From contig CBDBND010000018.1 of NCBI GenBank assembly GCA_965207985.1, forward strand, positions 62,001 to 126,000: a stretch of DNA of 64,000 bases. The letters are read 5' to 3'. The DNA is from CBDBND01 sp965207985 (GTDB lineage: Bacteria; Pseudomonadota; Alphaproteobacteria; Rhodospirillales; Rhodospirillaceae). The notes under the pieces are model-generated. The model worked only from the letters and a program-made list of their open reading frames with translations, ran no database searches and was not told the DNA's origin. Below are positions 1 to 7,416 of the stretch, one piece after another. The position numbers and the translations under genes were made by a program. Each line of letters starts with the position of its first letter. The stretch's first letter is position 1.

Positions 1-1165
1 CGGTGCCGGCATTGGGGGTTTGACCGCAGCGTTGGCCTTGCAGCGGGAAGGGTTTCGCGTGTCCGTGTTTGAACAAGCGCCTGAACTGGGGGAAGTGGGT
101 GCCGGGCTGACGCTTTTCAAAAACGCCAATATCGCGTTTGACTACCTTGGTCTGAATGACTCCATCGCGGCCATGTCCGAAATTCCGGATATTGGCGCAT
201 TGAAAGACTATAAGACGGGAGAGGTCCTCAATACCACATCACCTCTCCGGTCCACACCAAAGAGCGTAACCGGAACGGATTGGAAAAAAACCGAATTTGA
301 TCTTCGCCAAATACATCGGGCAGATTTGCACGAAATTCTCGTAGGAGAGGTCAGAGCGAACGATCCGGACTGCATCCATCTCGGACACACCTTTCAAACG
401 GCAACAGAGGAAAAGGGATCGATAACCGCACATTTCGACAATGGAACCCACGTGTCGGGACAGGTTCTCATTGGGTGTGACGGCATCCGGTCTAATGTGC
501 GCCAAGACCTATACGGAAGGGACGACCCCGAATTCCTGAACTACGTGGCCTGGCGTGGCTTAGTCCCCATAAAGTCCCTTCCTGATGGATTGGTCACCCC
601 GGATACCGGCGCCTTGCGCGGCAAAAACAAAAGTTTCACCCGATATAAGATTCGTGACGGCTCGCTCGTCAATTATGTTGCCTTTGCCCGCAGGGATGAT
701 TGGACGGAGGATGGATGGATGGTGCCGTCGACGGTGGAGGAAGTGATGGCGGAGTTCGACGACGCCACCGATGAAGTCAGTTTGATTGTCAAAAACACGC
801 CTCCCAACACCTGTTTTAAGTGGGGACTCCTCGGTCGCGACCCACTCCCCAGATGGACCCAAGGAAGGGCCACCCTACTCGGGGATGCGGCCCATCCCAT
901 GCTACCCTTCCTTGGCCAAGGGGCAGGCATGGCCATTGAGGACGCGGTGATACTGGCGCGGACTTTTGCGTTGTCGACAGATATTTTTGAAGGCTTGCAA
1001 AGGTATGAAATGGCCCGTCGTGAGCGGACGACATTGGTCACTTTGGGGGCGCGCTACTGGGGACTGAAGATGCATGGTATTCACGACGAAAAGACAGAAG
1101 CGATTGCACGTGAGTACAATCAGATAACGGTAGCAAGGTATGATCCGGTGGCTGTTGATGTTTGA
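1..1165 (+). CDS. FAD-dependent monooxygenase, 5' partial
   Basis: This is a group A aromatic-ring-type flavin monooxygenase (salicylate hydroxylase/PHBH-like fold) that would use NAD(P)H and O2 to hydroxylate a small substrate in the cytoplasm. The first visible codons (from base 2) encode GAGIGG, the Rossmann FAD motif, so the true start lies only a few residues upstream of the window. The TTG at 20 is not the start. The DG motif (CDGIRSNVR) is encoded near 478-504 and the GD motif (GDAAHPMLPFLGQGA) near 882-926, both in the expected places. The stop at 1163 overlaps the probable start of the downstream binding protein by 8 bases, so the two are probably co-transcribed. The family is clear; the substrate is unknown. 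Confidence 0.9.
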   Translation, partial: GAGIGGLTAALALQREGFRVSVFEQAPELGEVGAGLTLFKNANIAFDYLGLNDSIAAMSEIPDIGALKDYKTGEVLNTTSPLRSTPKSVTGTDWKKTEFDLRQIHRADLHEILVGEVRANDPDCIHLGHTFQTATEEKGSITAHFDNGTHVSGQVLIGCDGIRSNVRQDLYGRDDPEFLNYVAWRGLVPIKSLPDGLVTPDTGALRGKNKSFTRYKIRDGSLVNYVAFARRDDWTEDGWMVPSTVEEVMAEFDDATDEVSLIVKNTPPNTCFKWGLLGRDPLPRWTQGRATLLGDAAHPMLPFLGQGAGMAIEDAVILARTFALSTDIFEGLQRYEMARRERTTLVTLGARYWGLKMHGIHDEKTEAIAREYNQITVARYDPVAVDV

Positions 1166-2708
1166 ATTAGTGAGCCATTGCATAAAGACATCACGTTTCG
1201 CCATGACGTGTGGCTTGAGTATGGCCGCCCTGCTGCTCGCAACCCCAACTGCCGCCCAGGTGGCGCAGGGGCTGGTCCGTACCGCTTCTCCGGTACCAGC
1301 TATATCAATGGGCAATCCTTTTACCCAGCCGGATGGCTCCAGCACTCGGGTTGCCCTATTTGACGGACTGACCAGCCTCAGCCGGGATGCCAAGCTTCAA
1401 CCGGCGTTGGCCACGTCTTGGCAAACGGACTCACCGACGACCTGGATCTTCAACTTGCGGGACAATGTGGTTTTTCACAACGGTGAACCGCTCACCGCCG
1501 AGACCGTTGTCGCCACGCTGGATTTCTTAAAGAGCCCAGAGGCAGCGCAGTACTATGTGACAAGGTATGCCGCGACAATTGAAGCTGTCAGGGCACTCGA
1601 CCCGCTGACTGTTACCATCGATACCCACGAACCGGATCCGATCCTTCCCAACCGGTTGGCCAGCATCTCAATTGTCGCGCCCCGTGCCTGGCGTGATATG
1701 GGTGTCGATCGCTTTACCCAGGAGCCGGTGGGAACCGGACCCTTTTCCCTCATTGACTGGGGTGCCGGAAACCGCGAGATCGAACTCGAAGTGTTCGATC
1801 AATCTTGGCGGCAAACCCATAACGTAAGACGGGTGCTGATTACTGTCCTGCCTGATCCGACGACACGGCTTCAGGCGCTTCTTTCGAACCAAATAGACAT
1901 CGCCGTCAATCTCGATCCGGACAGCATACCTCTCATCGAATCGGCCGGCTTTAACGTTATGGTCATGCCTGCACCGCATCTCGTAACCATTGCGTTACGC
2001 AATGTGGGTGAAGTCTCCGAGCCGATGAAGGACAAACGGGTGCGTCAGGCTCTGAACTACGCCATTAACAAACAAATAATGGCCGAGGAAGTCCTCTATG
2101 GTGACGTACGGGTCGTCAGCCAAGCGGTGACACCGGAGGTGTTTGGCTACAATCCCAACCTCTCACCCTATGAATACGATCCCGAGCGTGCCCGTAGCCT
2201 GCTTAACCAAGCGGGGTATGGCGACGGCATTGCGTTGATTTTCGGCGTTACCGCCGGACAAACCCCGGCAGATACAATCTTGTATCAACTGGTGCAACAA
2301 GACCTTGCGGCCATCGGGGTCGAGGTAACGCTGAGACTCCTTCCTTTTCCTGATCTCATGCGGCGTATCGTCTCTGGGGAATGGGGCGAGATCGATGCGT
2401 ACTCGACAACGCTGAGCAGCGCTTGGTACGGCGATTCCAGTCAGGCTATCGAACGCATGTCATGTACCTATCCCACGCCGTTTTTCTGTGAACCAGACAT
2501 GATGGACCTTATTGAAGAGAGCAATCAAGAAATGGACCGCGAACGACGGGAAGCCTTGCTTCAAACTATCATGGCAAGGTTTCAGGATCTCGCGCCTGTT
2601 TTGTACATGGTGGACTATGCGGCCATAACAGCCACGTCGCAGCGCATTAGCAACTACCGGGCCCGATCCAATGGCATGCTGTTCGAAGAATTTGTCTTAA
2701 ACGAATGA
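1158..2708 (+). CDS. ABC transporter substrate-binding protein, family 5
   Basis: A periplasmic solute-binding protein of the SBP_bac_5 (peptide/nickel/opine) family, about 516 residues, the usual length. I chose the ATG at 1158 because it gives an n-region with Lys and Arg, a hydrophobic core (MAALLLATPTAAQ) and an Ala-x-Ala-type cleavage site; an ATG at 1203 is the alternative. Family signatures are ALFDGLTSLS near the N-terminus, TGPFSLIDWG in the middle and DKRVRQALNYAINK in the C-terminal half. It overlaps the flavin monooxygenase by 8 bp. No permease or ATPase gene is nearby, so it must share a transporter or serve another role. It is closely related to the convergent gene at 2724-4283. 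The ligand cannot be read from sequence. Confidence 0.9.
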   Translation: MFELVSHCIKTSRFAMTCGLSMAALLLATPTAAQVAQGLVRTASPVPAISMGNPFTQPDGSSTRVALFDGLTSLSRDAKLQPALATSWQTDSPTTWIFNLRDNVVFHNGEPLTAETVVATLDFLKSPEAAQYYVTRYAATIEAVRALDPLTVTIDTHEPDPILPNRLASISIVAPRAWRDMGVDRFTQEPVGTGPFSLIDWGAGNREIELEVFDQSWRQTHNVRRVLITVLPDPTTRLQALLSNQIDIAVNLDPDSIPLIESAGFNVMVMPAPHLVTIALRNVGEVSEPMKDKRVRQALNYAINKQIMAEEVLYGDVRVVSQAVTPEVFGYNPNLSPYEYDPERARSLLNQAGYGDGIALIFGVTAGQTPADTILYQLVQQDLAAIGVEVTLRLLPFPDLMRRIVSGEWGEIDAYSTTLSSAWYGDSSQAIERMSCTYPTPFFCEPDMMDLIEESNQEMDRERREALLQTIMARFQDLAPVLYMVDYAAITATSQRISNYRARSNGMLFEEFVLNE

Positions 2709-2723
2709 CCGGCGACCCAATCA

Positions 2724-4283
2724 TTAGTCTATGGTCAACTTTTCAAACATGATGCCGTCGCTGCGTACTTCGTAGCCGTTGATGTTCGGGCGCATGGCGA
2801 CAAAATCGGAATAGTTGGTCAGAAATAGTGATGATGCAGTCTCCGCTGCTTTGGCCATGGCCTGCTGAAGCAGTTGTGTCCGCTGGTTCTGATCCATCAC
2901 ATAGCGGGTCGCATCGATTGCAACATCCAGCTCGGGATCGCAAAAGAACGGTGTGGGCCGTCGCTTGCAGGATACGCTGTCCAAAGCAGTATATGCGTCA
3001 AACAAATGGCGGCTGTTTAAGGTAGAGGTCGCCACTTGGATGTCGCGCCAATCTCCCGTTAAGCGGCGATTTGCAAATTCCTGCAAAGGCATTTGGCGCA
3101 TTTCGGTGGTGACACCGACTGCTGCCAAGTCTTGAGCCGCTTGTTGGAAAATTAAGGTATCGCCTGGAACTTGACCGGTCCAAACCGCAACAATGAGATG
3201 AAGCCCATCCCCATATCCTGCTTCTGCAAGCAGTGCGCGGGCTTTGTCGGGATCGTAAATGTAAGGCTGGATGTCCGGGTTGTACCCGACCACGCCGGGA
3301 ATTGCCCCTTGCGATGCCACCGTGACCTTGCCGTCGAGGACATAATCCACGATCTGCCTCTTGTTAACAGCATAGTTCAAAGCCTGTCGCACACGTTTGT
3401 CCAAAAGGGGCGAGCCTTCCGCATTCACCGTTCTCAACCCGAAAATAATGGTAATGGGATTGGGTACCGTCAAAATTTTGAAACCAGCCGCTTCTAGTGG
3501 ATAGACAGCATCCGGACTGAGGTTGACCGCCAGATCAATTTCGTCAGATAGGAGGGCTTGAACCCGCCGCGTGCCATCTGCCACCACACGCATGTCGATG
3601 AAATCCACATCTTTGTGCCGGCGCCAAGATTGGTCAAAGGCCTCAAATTTGACTTGAGTCGCGTTGGGCCCCCAGGACACGGCCCGATACGGTCCAGTGG
3701 CCACTGGATTTTCGGAAAACTCCAGTTCGCCCAAATCTTCCCAAGCCTTCATATCGACAACACGCAACAGACTCATGTGCCGGTCTAATATTGGATTAGG
3801 GTATTTGGTTGCGATTCGGACTGTGAGCGGACCGACCGCATGGGCTGACTTCACGGATGTCAGTCGTTGCGCCATCCAAAATCGTTGGGCTTCGTCTGCG
3901 ATGACCGCATTCAGTACGGCGACCACAGACTCAGCCGTGACCGGAGCACCATTGTGGAACCAGATATCAGGCCTGAGACGGAACTCCCATTCCGTGTCGG
4001 TAACGGCTTCCCAAGACACTGCCAAAGCCGGCGACAGTTCACCTTTGAGAGAAATCTGTGTCAGGCCGTCAAACAAAGCCGACTTAACACTGCCGCCAAC
4101 ATACAGCTCAAACGGATGTCCCCTGTGTGTGTAGGGTGTCGGTACAGCAAGGCGGATTGTCTTTGAGTGGGACGGCGCAGCAATGCTTGCCGCAACTAAT
4201 CCCACACACAGGAAGAACAGCCAGACTTTGCTTTTAAAGCTCAACTGGCGTTCCAAACCGATATTCGAGAACTTCAATGTCAA
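2724..4283 (-). CDS. ABC transporter substrate-binding protein, family 5
   Basis: A second periplasmic family-5 solute-binding protein, 519 residues, paralogous along its length to the convergent gene that ends 15 bp away. It has a signal anchor-like segment (VWLFFLCVGLVAASIAA) after a basic stretch, then ALFDGLTQIS, TGPYRAVSWG and LLDKRVRQALNYAVNK, all typical of the family. The reading frame opens with TTG at 4283, about 11 bases after a GGAAGG; no ATG is available, so the exact start is uncertain. It follows the vWA gene by only 24 bp on the same strand and may be transcribed with the channel/vWA operon. That link may be positional only, since no other gene of that operon looks like a transporter part. 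Confidence 0.88.
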   Translation of the reverse strand: MTLKFSNIGLERQLSFKSKVWLFFLCVGLVAASIAAPSHSKTIRLAVPTPYTHRGHPFELYVGGSVKSALFDGLTQISLKGELSPALAVSWEAVTDTEWEFRLRPDIWFHNGAPVTAESVVAVLNAVIADEAQRFWMAQRLTSVKSAHAVGPLTVRIATKYPNPILDRHMSLLRVVDMKAWEDLGELEFSENPVATGPYRAVSWGPNATQVKFEAFDQSWRRHKDVDFIDMRVVADGTRRVQALLSDEIDLAVNLSPDAVYPLEAAGFKILTVPNPITIIFGLRTVNAEGSPLLDKRVRQALNYAVNKRQIVDYVLDGKVTVASQGAIPGVVGYNPDIQPYIYDPDKARALLAEAGYGDGLHLIVAVWTGQVPGDTLIFQQAAQDLAAVGVTTEMRQMPLQEFANRRLTGDWRDIQVATSTLNSRHLFDAYTALDSVSCKRRPTPFFCDPELDVAIDATRYVMDQNQRTQLLQQAMAKAAETASSLFLTNYSDFVAMRPNINGYEVRSDGIMFEKLTID

Positions 4284-4307
4284 CTTTCAACACCTTCCAG
4301 CAATTTT

Positions 4308-5270
4308 CTACGGAAGGGCGACGAAGGTCCCATTATTTCTTTTTGTCACTTCCCGCATGAGGTGAGCATAGCGTCCGCCGGTACCGGCCACGAGCGAATA
4401 CTCACTTAGAAAACCGACCGCATGTATTTGCACTCTCGTTTGGCCGGACTCGTCCGGCTTGTTGATACTTTCAATCATACGAACGGTTAGCTCCACAGAG
4501 TCTCCACTAAATTCATCGCCAAATACAAAGATACTGATTTTCTTTTCGGGGTCATAAAAGGTTTGTATGGCAGCGCGTATTCCCTGTACCGGATCACTAT
4601 TCGAAAAGTCAGACCAGTTCTTCATTAATTCAAGCGCGCCGGATCGCATTGTTGGCGTATCGGGCATCCATTCCCTTCGATATCCGTCGAACAGGTATTG
4701 CCCTTGATCATTCATTATTTGAAAGCCTTTAACCGTTGGATGAATATCGAGAACGTTTGCGATTTGCTGAATCACGAACGACCAAATCTGTTTCATGCTC
4801 CCAGAGGTATCCACCACAAATATGACGTACTCGCTGTCTACCGGAATGCCGCCGACTTCCTGATCCTGTTCGTCTTGGTTAAGAAGCCGGCGCATTTCTT
4901 CTGTTAAGGATTGTCTTGCGACTTCCAACCCGTCCAATACACGAGTGGTGATGTCTTGACGTGACTGCTCGGCATCCCTCTGTGAGAGAGCTTGCTCCAA
5001 CTGCATTCTTGCGTCTTCCAAGGCACGCTGGCCGATCTCATAGCGGGTTACGAGATCGTCAACCTCGGCCTCTAGGAGCTCGGTTTGATCCATGGCGCTG
5101 AACAAAGCACTCATATCCGGTGCGCTTGACGTTTGTTGTTCCTCGGTGACCGAAGCGGACTTGCTGATCAGCAGCAAAAGAACGATTGCGCCAAAACCAC
5201 AGGCAATGATGTCGAGAAAAGACAGACTGAAGATGTCTACGTCTTTTCTTCTGGTCAGCCCCACCTTCAT
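4308..5270 (-). CDS. ExbD-like membrane anchor with coiled coil and vWA domain
   Basis: A 320-residue inner-membrane protein with its bulk in the periplasm. Residues 14-36 form one membrane helix (FSLSFLDIIACGFGAIV) with an Asp at residue 20 near its start, a layout like the ion-carrying Asp of ExbD/TolR/MotB. Residues about 55-130 are heptad-rich and likely coiled coil. A von Willebrand A domain begins near residue 147 with the metal site DTSGS (Asp154, Ser156, Ser158). The MIDAS Thr usually found further on is not obvious here (QGIRAA), unlike in its neighbour. The start is the ATG at 5270, which overlaps the upstream stop as ATGA. The pairing with the gene at 5267-6355 and the channel gene suggests a heterodimeric partner of a proton channel. 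This function is inferred. Confidence 0.82.
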   Translation of the reverse strand: MKVGLTRRKDVDIFSLSFLDIIACGFGAIVLLLLISKSASVTEEQQTSSAPDMSALFSAMDQTELLEAEVDDLVTRYEIGQRALEDARMQLEQALSQRDAEQSRQDITTRVLDGLEVARQSLTEEMRRLLNQDEQDQEVGGIPVDSEYVIFVVDTSGSMKQIWSFVIQQIANVLDIHPTVKGFQIMNDQGQYLFDGYRREWMPDTPTMRSGALELMKNWSDFSNSDPVQGIRAAIQTFYDPEKKISIFVFGDEFSGDSVELTVRMIESINKPDESGQTRVQIHAVGFLSEYSLVAGTGGRYAHLMREVTKRNNGTFVALP

Positions 5271-6355
5271 GGCCAATTCTCCGCCGGCGTTAGAAGCGTT
5301 CCACCGTTTTGCCGCGCCAGCATCCAGTACCCAAGCGCCGCTGCCGGATCTCCTTCAATGGGCAGCAAAACGACATTGACCTTTAGATCTGGAGAATTCC
5401 TGTAAATTTTCTTTAAGGCGCGAGAAAAAAATTCTGATCTGCACTTCGGCGTAACGGTATTACTCCGTGATCTGTAACAACTGGTAATATTATCCAGGTC
5501 AAACGTGCCGATTTCCCCATGCAATGTCGGAAGACCGTCGGTGATTATGTACAAAGCGTCGGGAGCAGGCCGAAGCGATGTCACAGCGTCAAAAGCCTGC
5601 TCCAAGTTGGTTCCGTTGGACGGATCCGTTCTCATCGCACTTGATAAGGCATCTGACAAATCGTCGGTGGAGCGCACGTTCATCCACCTTTGACGGGCAC
5701 TGTGATCGGTGGTTTCCGTACTAAATGTCATGATCCTGACCTGGCTTTGCGTGGGCAGCCGTGCGGTCATCCATTGAAGAATGTTCTTTGCCCATCGCCA
5801 TTTGGGTGCGTTTTCCTTTTGGCGGGCAGGTGAATTGCGCAATCTAATGATATCGACAATGTCCTTAGCCAGCATACTCGCTGATGAGTCGAGCAAGATG
5901 ACTATTCTTCGGCCCTCTACCCTAAGGCCTACCAAGTAGTTTCTATATCCCTCTTCCTCGATTTCCAGCGCCGCGTTGGCAGACTGCCGTTCTGCTTCTG
6001 CAATTTCTGTTTGAGTCTGTTCGACCTGCTGAATTAAGGATTCGTTTCTCGTTTCAATCGTCTCAGTTTCAGCCCTGATGGACCGGGTCTGAGTTTGAAT
6101 GGTCCGGAGTTCTCTTTCCTGCGCTTGGATTTCCTGCAGTATGTCTTCTTTTCGCGCATCTAAGTCTTCGGCTTGTTGATATTGCGCCTCTATATCAAGC
6201 TGAACGTCTCCGAGGTTTTGGGATGTCCTTTCGTCAGCATGTTTAATGAGAAGGAACACAAGGATGACGGCGCCAAGGCCGCAAGACATGATGTCCAAAA
6301 ACGCAAGAGAGAATGGCGTTAAAACCCGTCTCGCTGATCTTGATCTCGTAGCCAA
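5267..6355 (-). CDS. ExbD-like membrane anchor with coiled coil and vWA domain (paralog)
   Basis: A 362-residue paralog of the next gene. Residues 16-37 make a single membrane helix (FSLAFLDIMSCGLGAVI) that shares the pattern FSLxFLDIxxCGxGA with its neighbour; Asp21 sits where ExbD/TolR/MotB carry their protonatable Asp. Residues 50-133 are a long Glu/Gln-rich coiled coil. The vWA domain starts near residue 150 with an intact MIDAS: DSSAS (Asp156, Ser158, Ser160), a later Thr (SNGTNLE) and the Asp of ITDGLPT. The gene starts with TTG after GGAAG and lies 3 bp from the channel gene, so translation is probably coupled. It likely acts as a periplasmic, metal-dependent binding arm moved or gated by the channel. 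The coupling is inferred from architecture. Confidence 0.82.
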   Translation of the reverse strand: MATRSRSARRVLTPFSLAFLDIMSCGLGAVILVFLLIKHADERTSQNLGDVQLDIEAQYQQAEDLDARKEDILQEIQAQERELRTIQTQTRSIRAETETIETRNESLIQQVEQTQTEIAEAERQSANAALEIEEEGYRNYLVGLRVEGRRIVILLDSSASMLAKDIVDIIRLRNSPARQKENAPKWRWAKNILQWMTARLPTQSQVRIMTFSTETTDHSARQRWMNVRSTDDLSDALSSAMRTDPSNGTNLEQAFDAVTSLRPAPDALYIITDGLPTLHGEIGTFDLDNITSCYRSRSNTVTPKCRSEFFSRALKKIYRNSPDLKVNVVLLPIEGDPAAALGYWMLARQNGGTLLTPAENWP

Positions 6356-6358
6356 GGC

Positions 6359-7171
6359 TCAGTCTTCCGACAGGTGCTTAAGAAACATCCTATCGCAATA
6401 GTCTTGTGCATCCAAAACCGACTTGTCTTGAATGAGCTGAAGCTGATGCAACAAGAACATAAGAAAAATGCTGATCAAAAGCGCAATCAAGGTGGAATTG
6501 AAAGCCACGCCAAGGCTGGCCGTCATTCCCGCAATGTTACCTTCCAAGGCGATATGCGCCTGCGACAAAGCATCGCCGATGCCCCTCACCGTTCCAATGA
6601 ATCCAACCGATGGAATTGCCCAGATGATGTAGCGGACCATCGATAGCTCCGCTTCCATTCTCATGCTGATATTTTCTGTGTATTCAGCCACTGCATCGGA
6701 AGCATTTTGAATACTGCCGGTTGAAATGAACCTCTGCAGGCCGGCAATGAGGGACTGAACCACAACAGCGTTAAGGGCGGGATATCCGAGATCCCATAAC
6801 TGCGAAAGCGCCGTTCTTGCAGTGGACTGGGTTACCGTTACGTCCTCATCACGATCTATGAGATCGACGTCGAGATAATGTCTGTACTTAAGCAATTCTG
6901 ACACTTTACGGGCAATGATACAGATCGCCCAGATCATCAATATGATGCAAATTTCTTGCTCGTAATCCTTAAGGATGATGAAGAGTGTGCGTTCAGTAGG
7001 CTGATTCAAAGCCTCGGCTGCTTCGACCTGACGCTGGGCTTCGGGCCGTATGGACAATAAATAGAGGGTATGAACAAAGAGGATCGAAGCCAACAACGTA
7101 CCGATCTGAAAGAACAAGTCATCTTTTCTTCCATTGCTAGGTAACAGCTTGGCTGATTGTGTGGACTCCAT
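6359..7171 (-). CDS. MotA/TolQ/ExbB-family proton channel protein
   Basis: A 270-residue integral membrane protein of the MotA/TolQ/ExbB family, the pentameric part of ion-driven motors. Four hydrophobic segments are visible at about 20-41, 71-91, 181-203 and 216-242. The family signature IPSVGFIGTVRGIGDAL is at 186-202, and GVAFNSTLIALLISIF is at 221-236. The large cytoplasmic loop lies between helices 2 and 3 as in TolQ/ExbB. It stands 3 bp before the vWA gene and 20 bp after a small exported-protein gene. The usual ExbD/TolR, TonB/TolA and OmpA-type partners are absent; two vWA proteins with ExbD-like anchors occupy their place. The family is secure; the process it powers is unknown. Confidence 0.88.
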   Translation of the reverse strand: MESTQSAKLLPSNGRKDDLFFQIGTLLASILFVHTLYLLSIRPEAQRQVEAAEALNQPTERTLFIILKDYEQEICIILMIWAICIIARKVSELLKYRHYLDVDLIDRDEDVTVTQSTARTALSQLWDLGYPALNAVVVQSLIAGLQRFISTGSIQNASDAVAEYTENISMRMEAELSMVRYIIWAIPSVGFIGTVRGIGDALSQAHIALEGNIAGMTASLGVAFNSTLIALLISIFLMFLLHQLQLIQDKSVLDAQDYCDRMFLKHLSED

Positions 7172-7191
7172 ATTAGGATGCTCTCTTTACT

Positions 7192-7416
7192 CTAAATATC
7201 CGTCGGGAAGGAAACTGGGTTGTCGGTGGAAATCTCAACCGAAGGATCAAAGGTCTCAAACTCTTTCTCTTGCCGCTCAGGCTGTTCTTCAGCTGTATCC
7301 TGTGCCGTTTCCTGTTGAACATTGTTGTTGTTCTGTTCGGTCGGCTTTGTTTGCGCTTGCGCATCCGAATAAACAAAGCCCAGCAGGAAAAGCAGAGACA
7401 GTATTCTACTCGCCAT
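7192..7416 (-). CDS. Small exported acidic protein
   Basis: A 74-residue protein that I do not recognise. It begins with a clear signal peptide (MASRILSLLFLLGFVYSDAQA) and continues as a short, Gln/Asn/Glu-rich, apparently disordered tail that ends in hydrophobic residues. The start at 7416 overlaps the end of the PEGA/SUMF1-like gene by 11 bp, and the channel gene follows after 20 bp, so it is firmly inside the operon. The longer frame that opens at 7491 lies inside the upstream gene and is not needed. It may be a small periplasmic linker or accessory of the membrane complex; this rests on position and signal peptide only. Confidence 0.65.
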   Translation of the reverse strand: MASRILSLLFLLGFVYSDAQAQTKPTEQNNNNVQQETAQDTAEEQPERQEKEFETFDPSVEISTDNPVSFPTDI

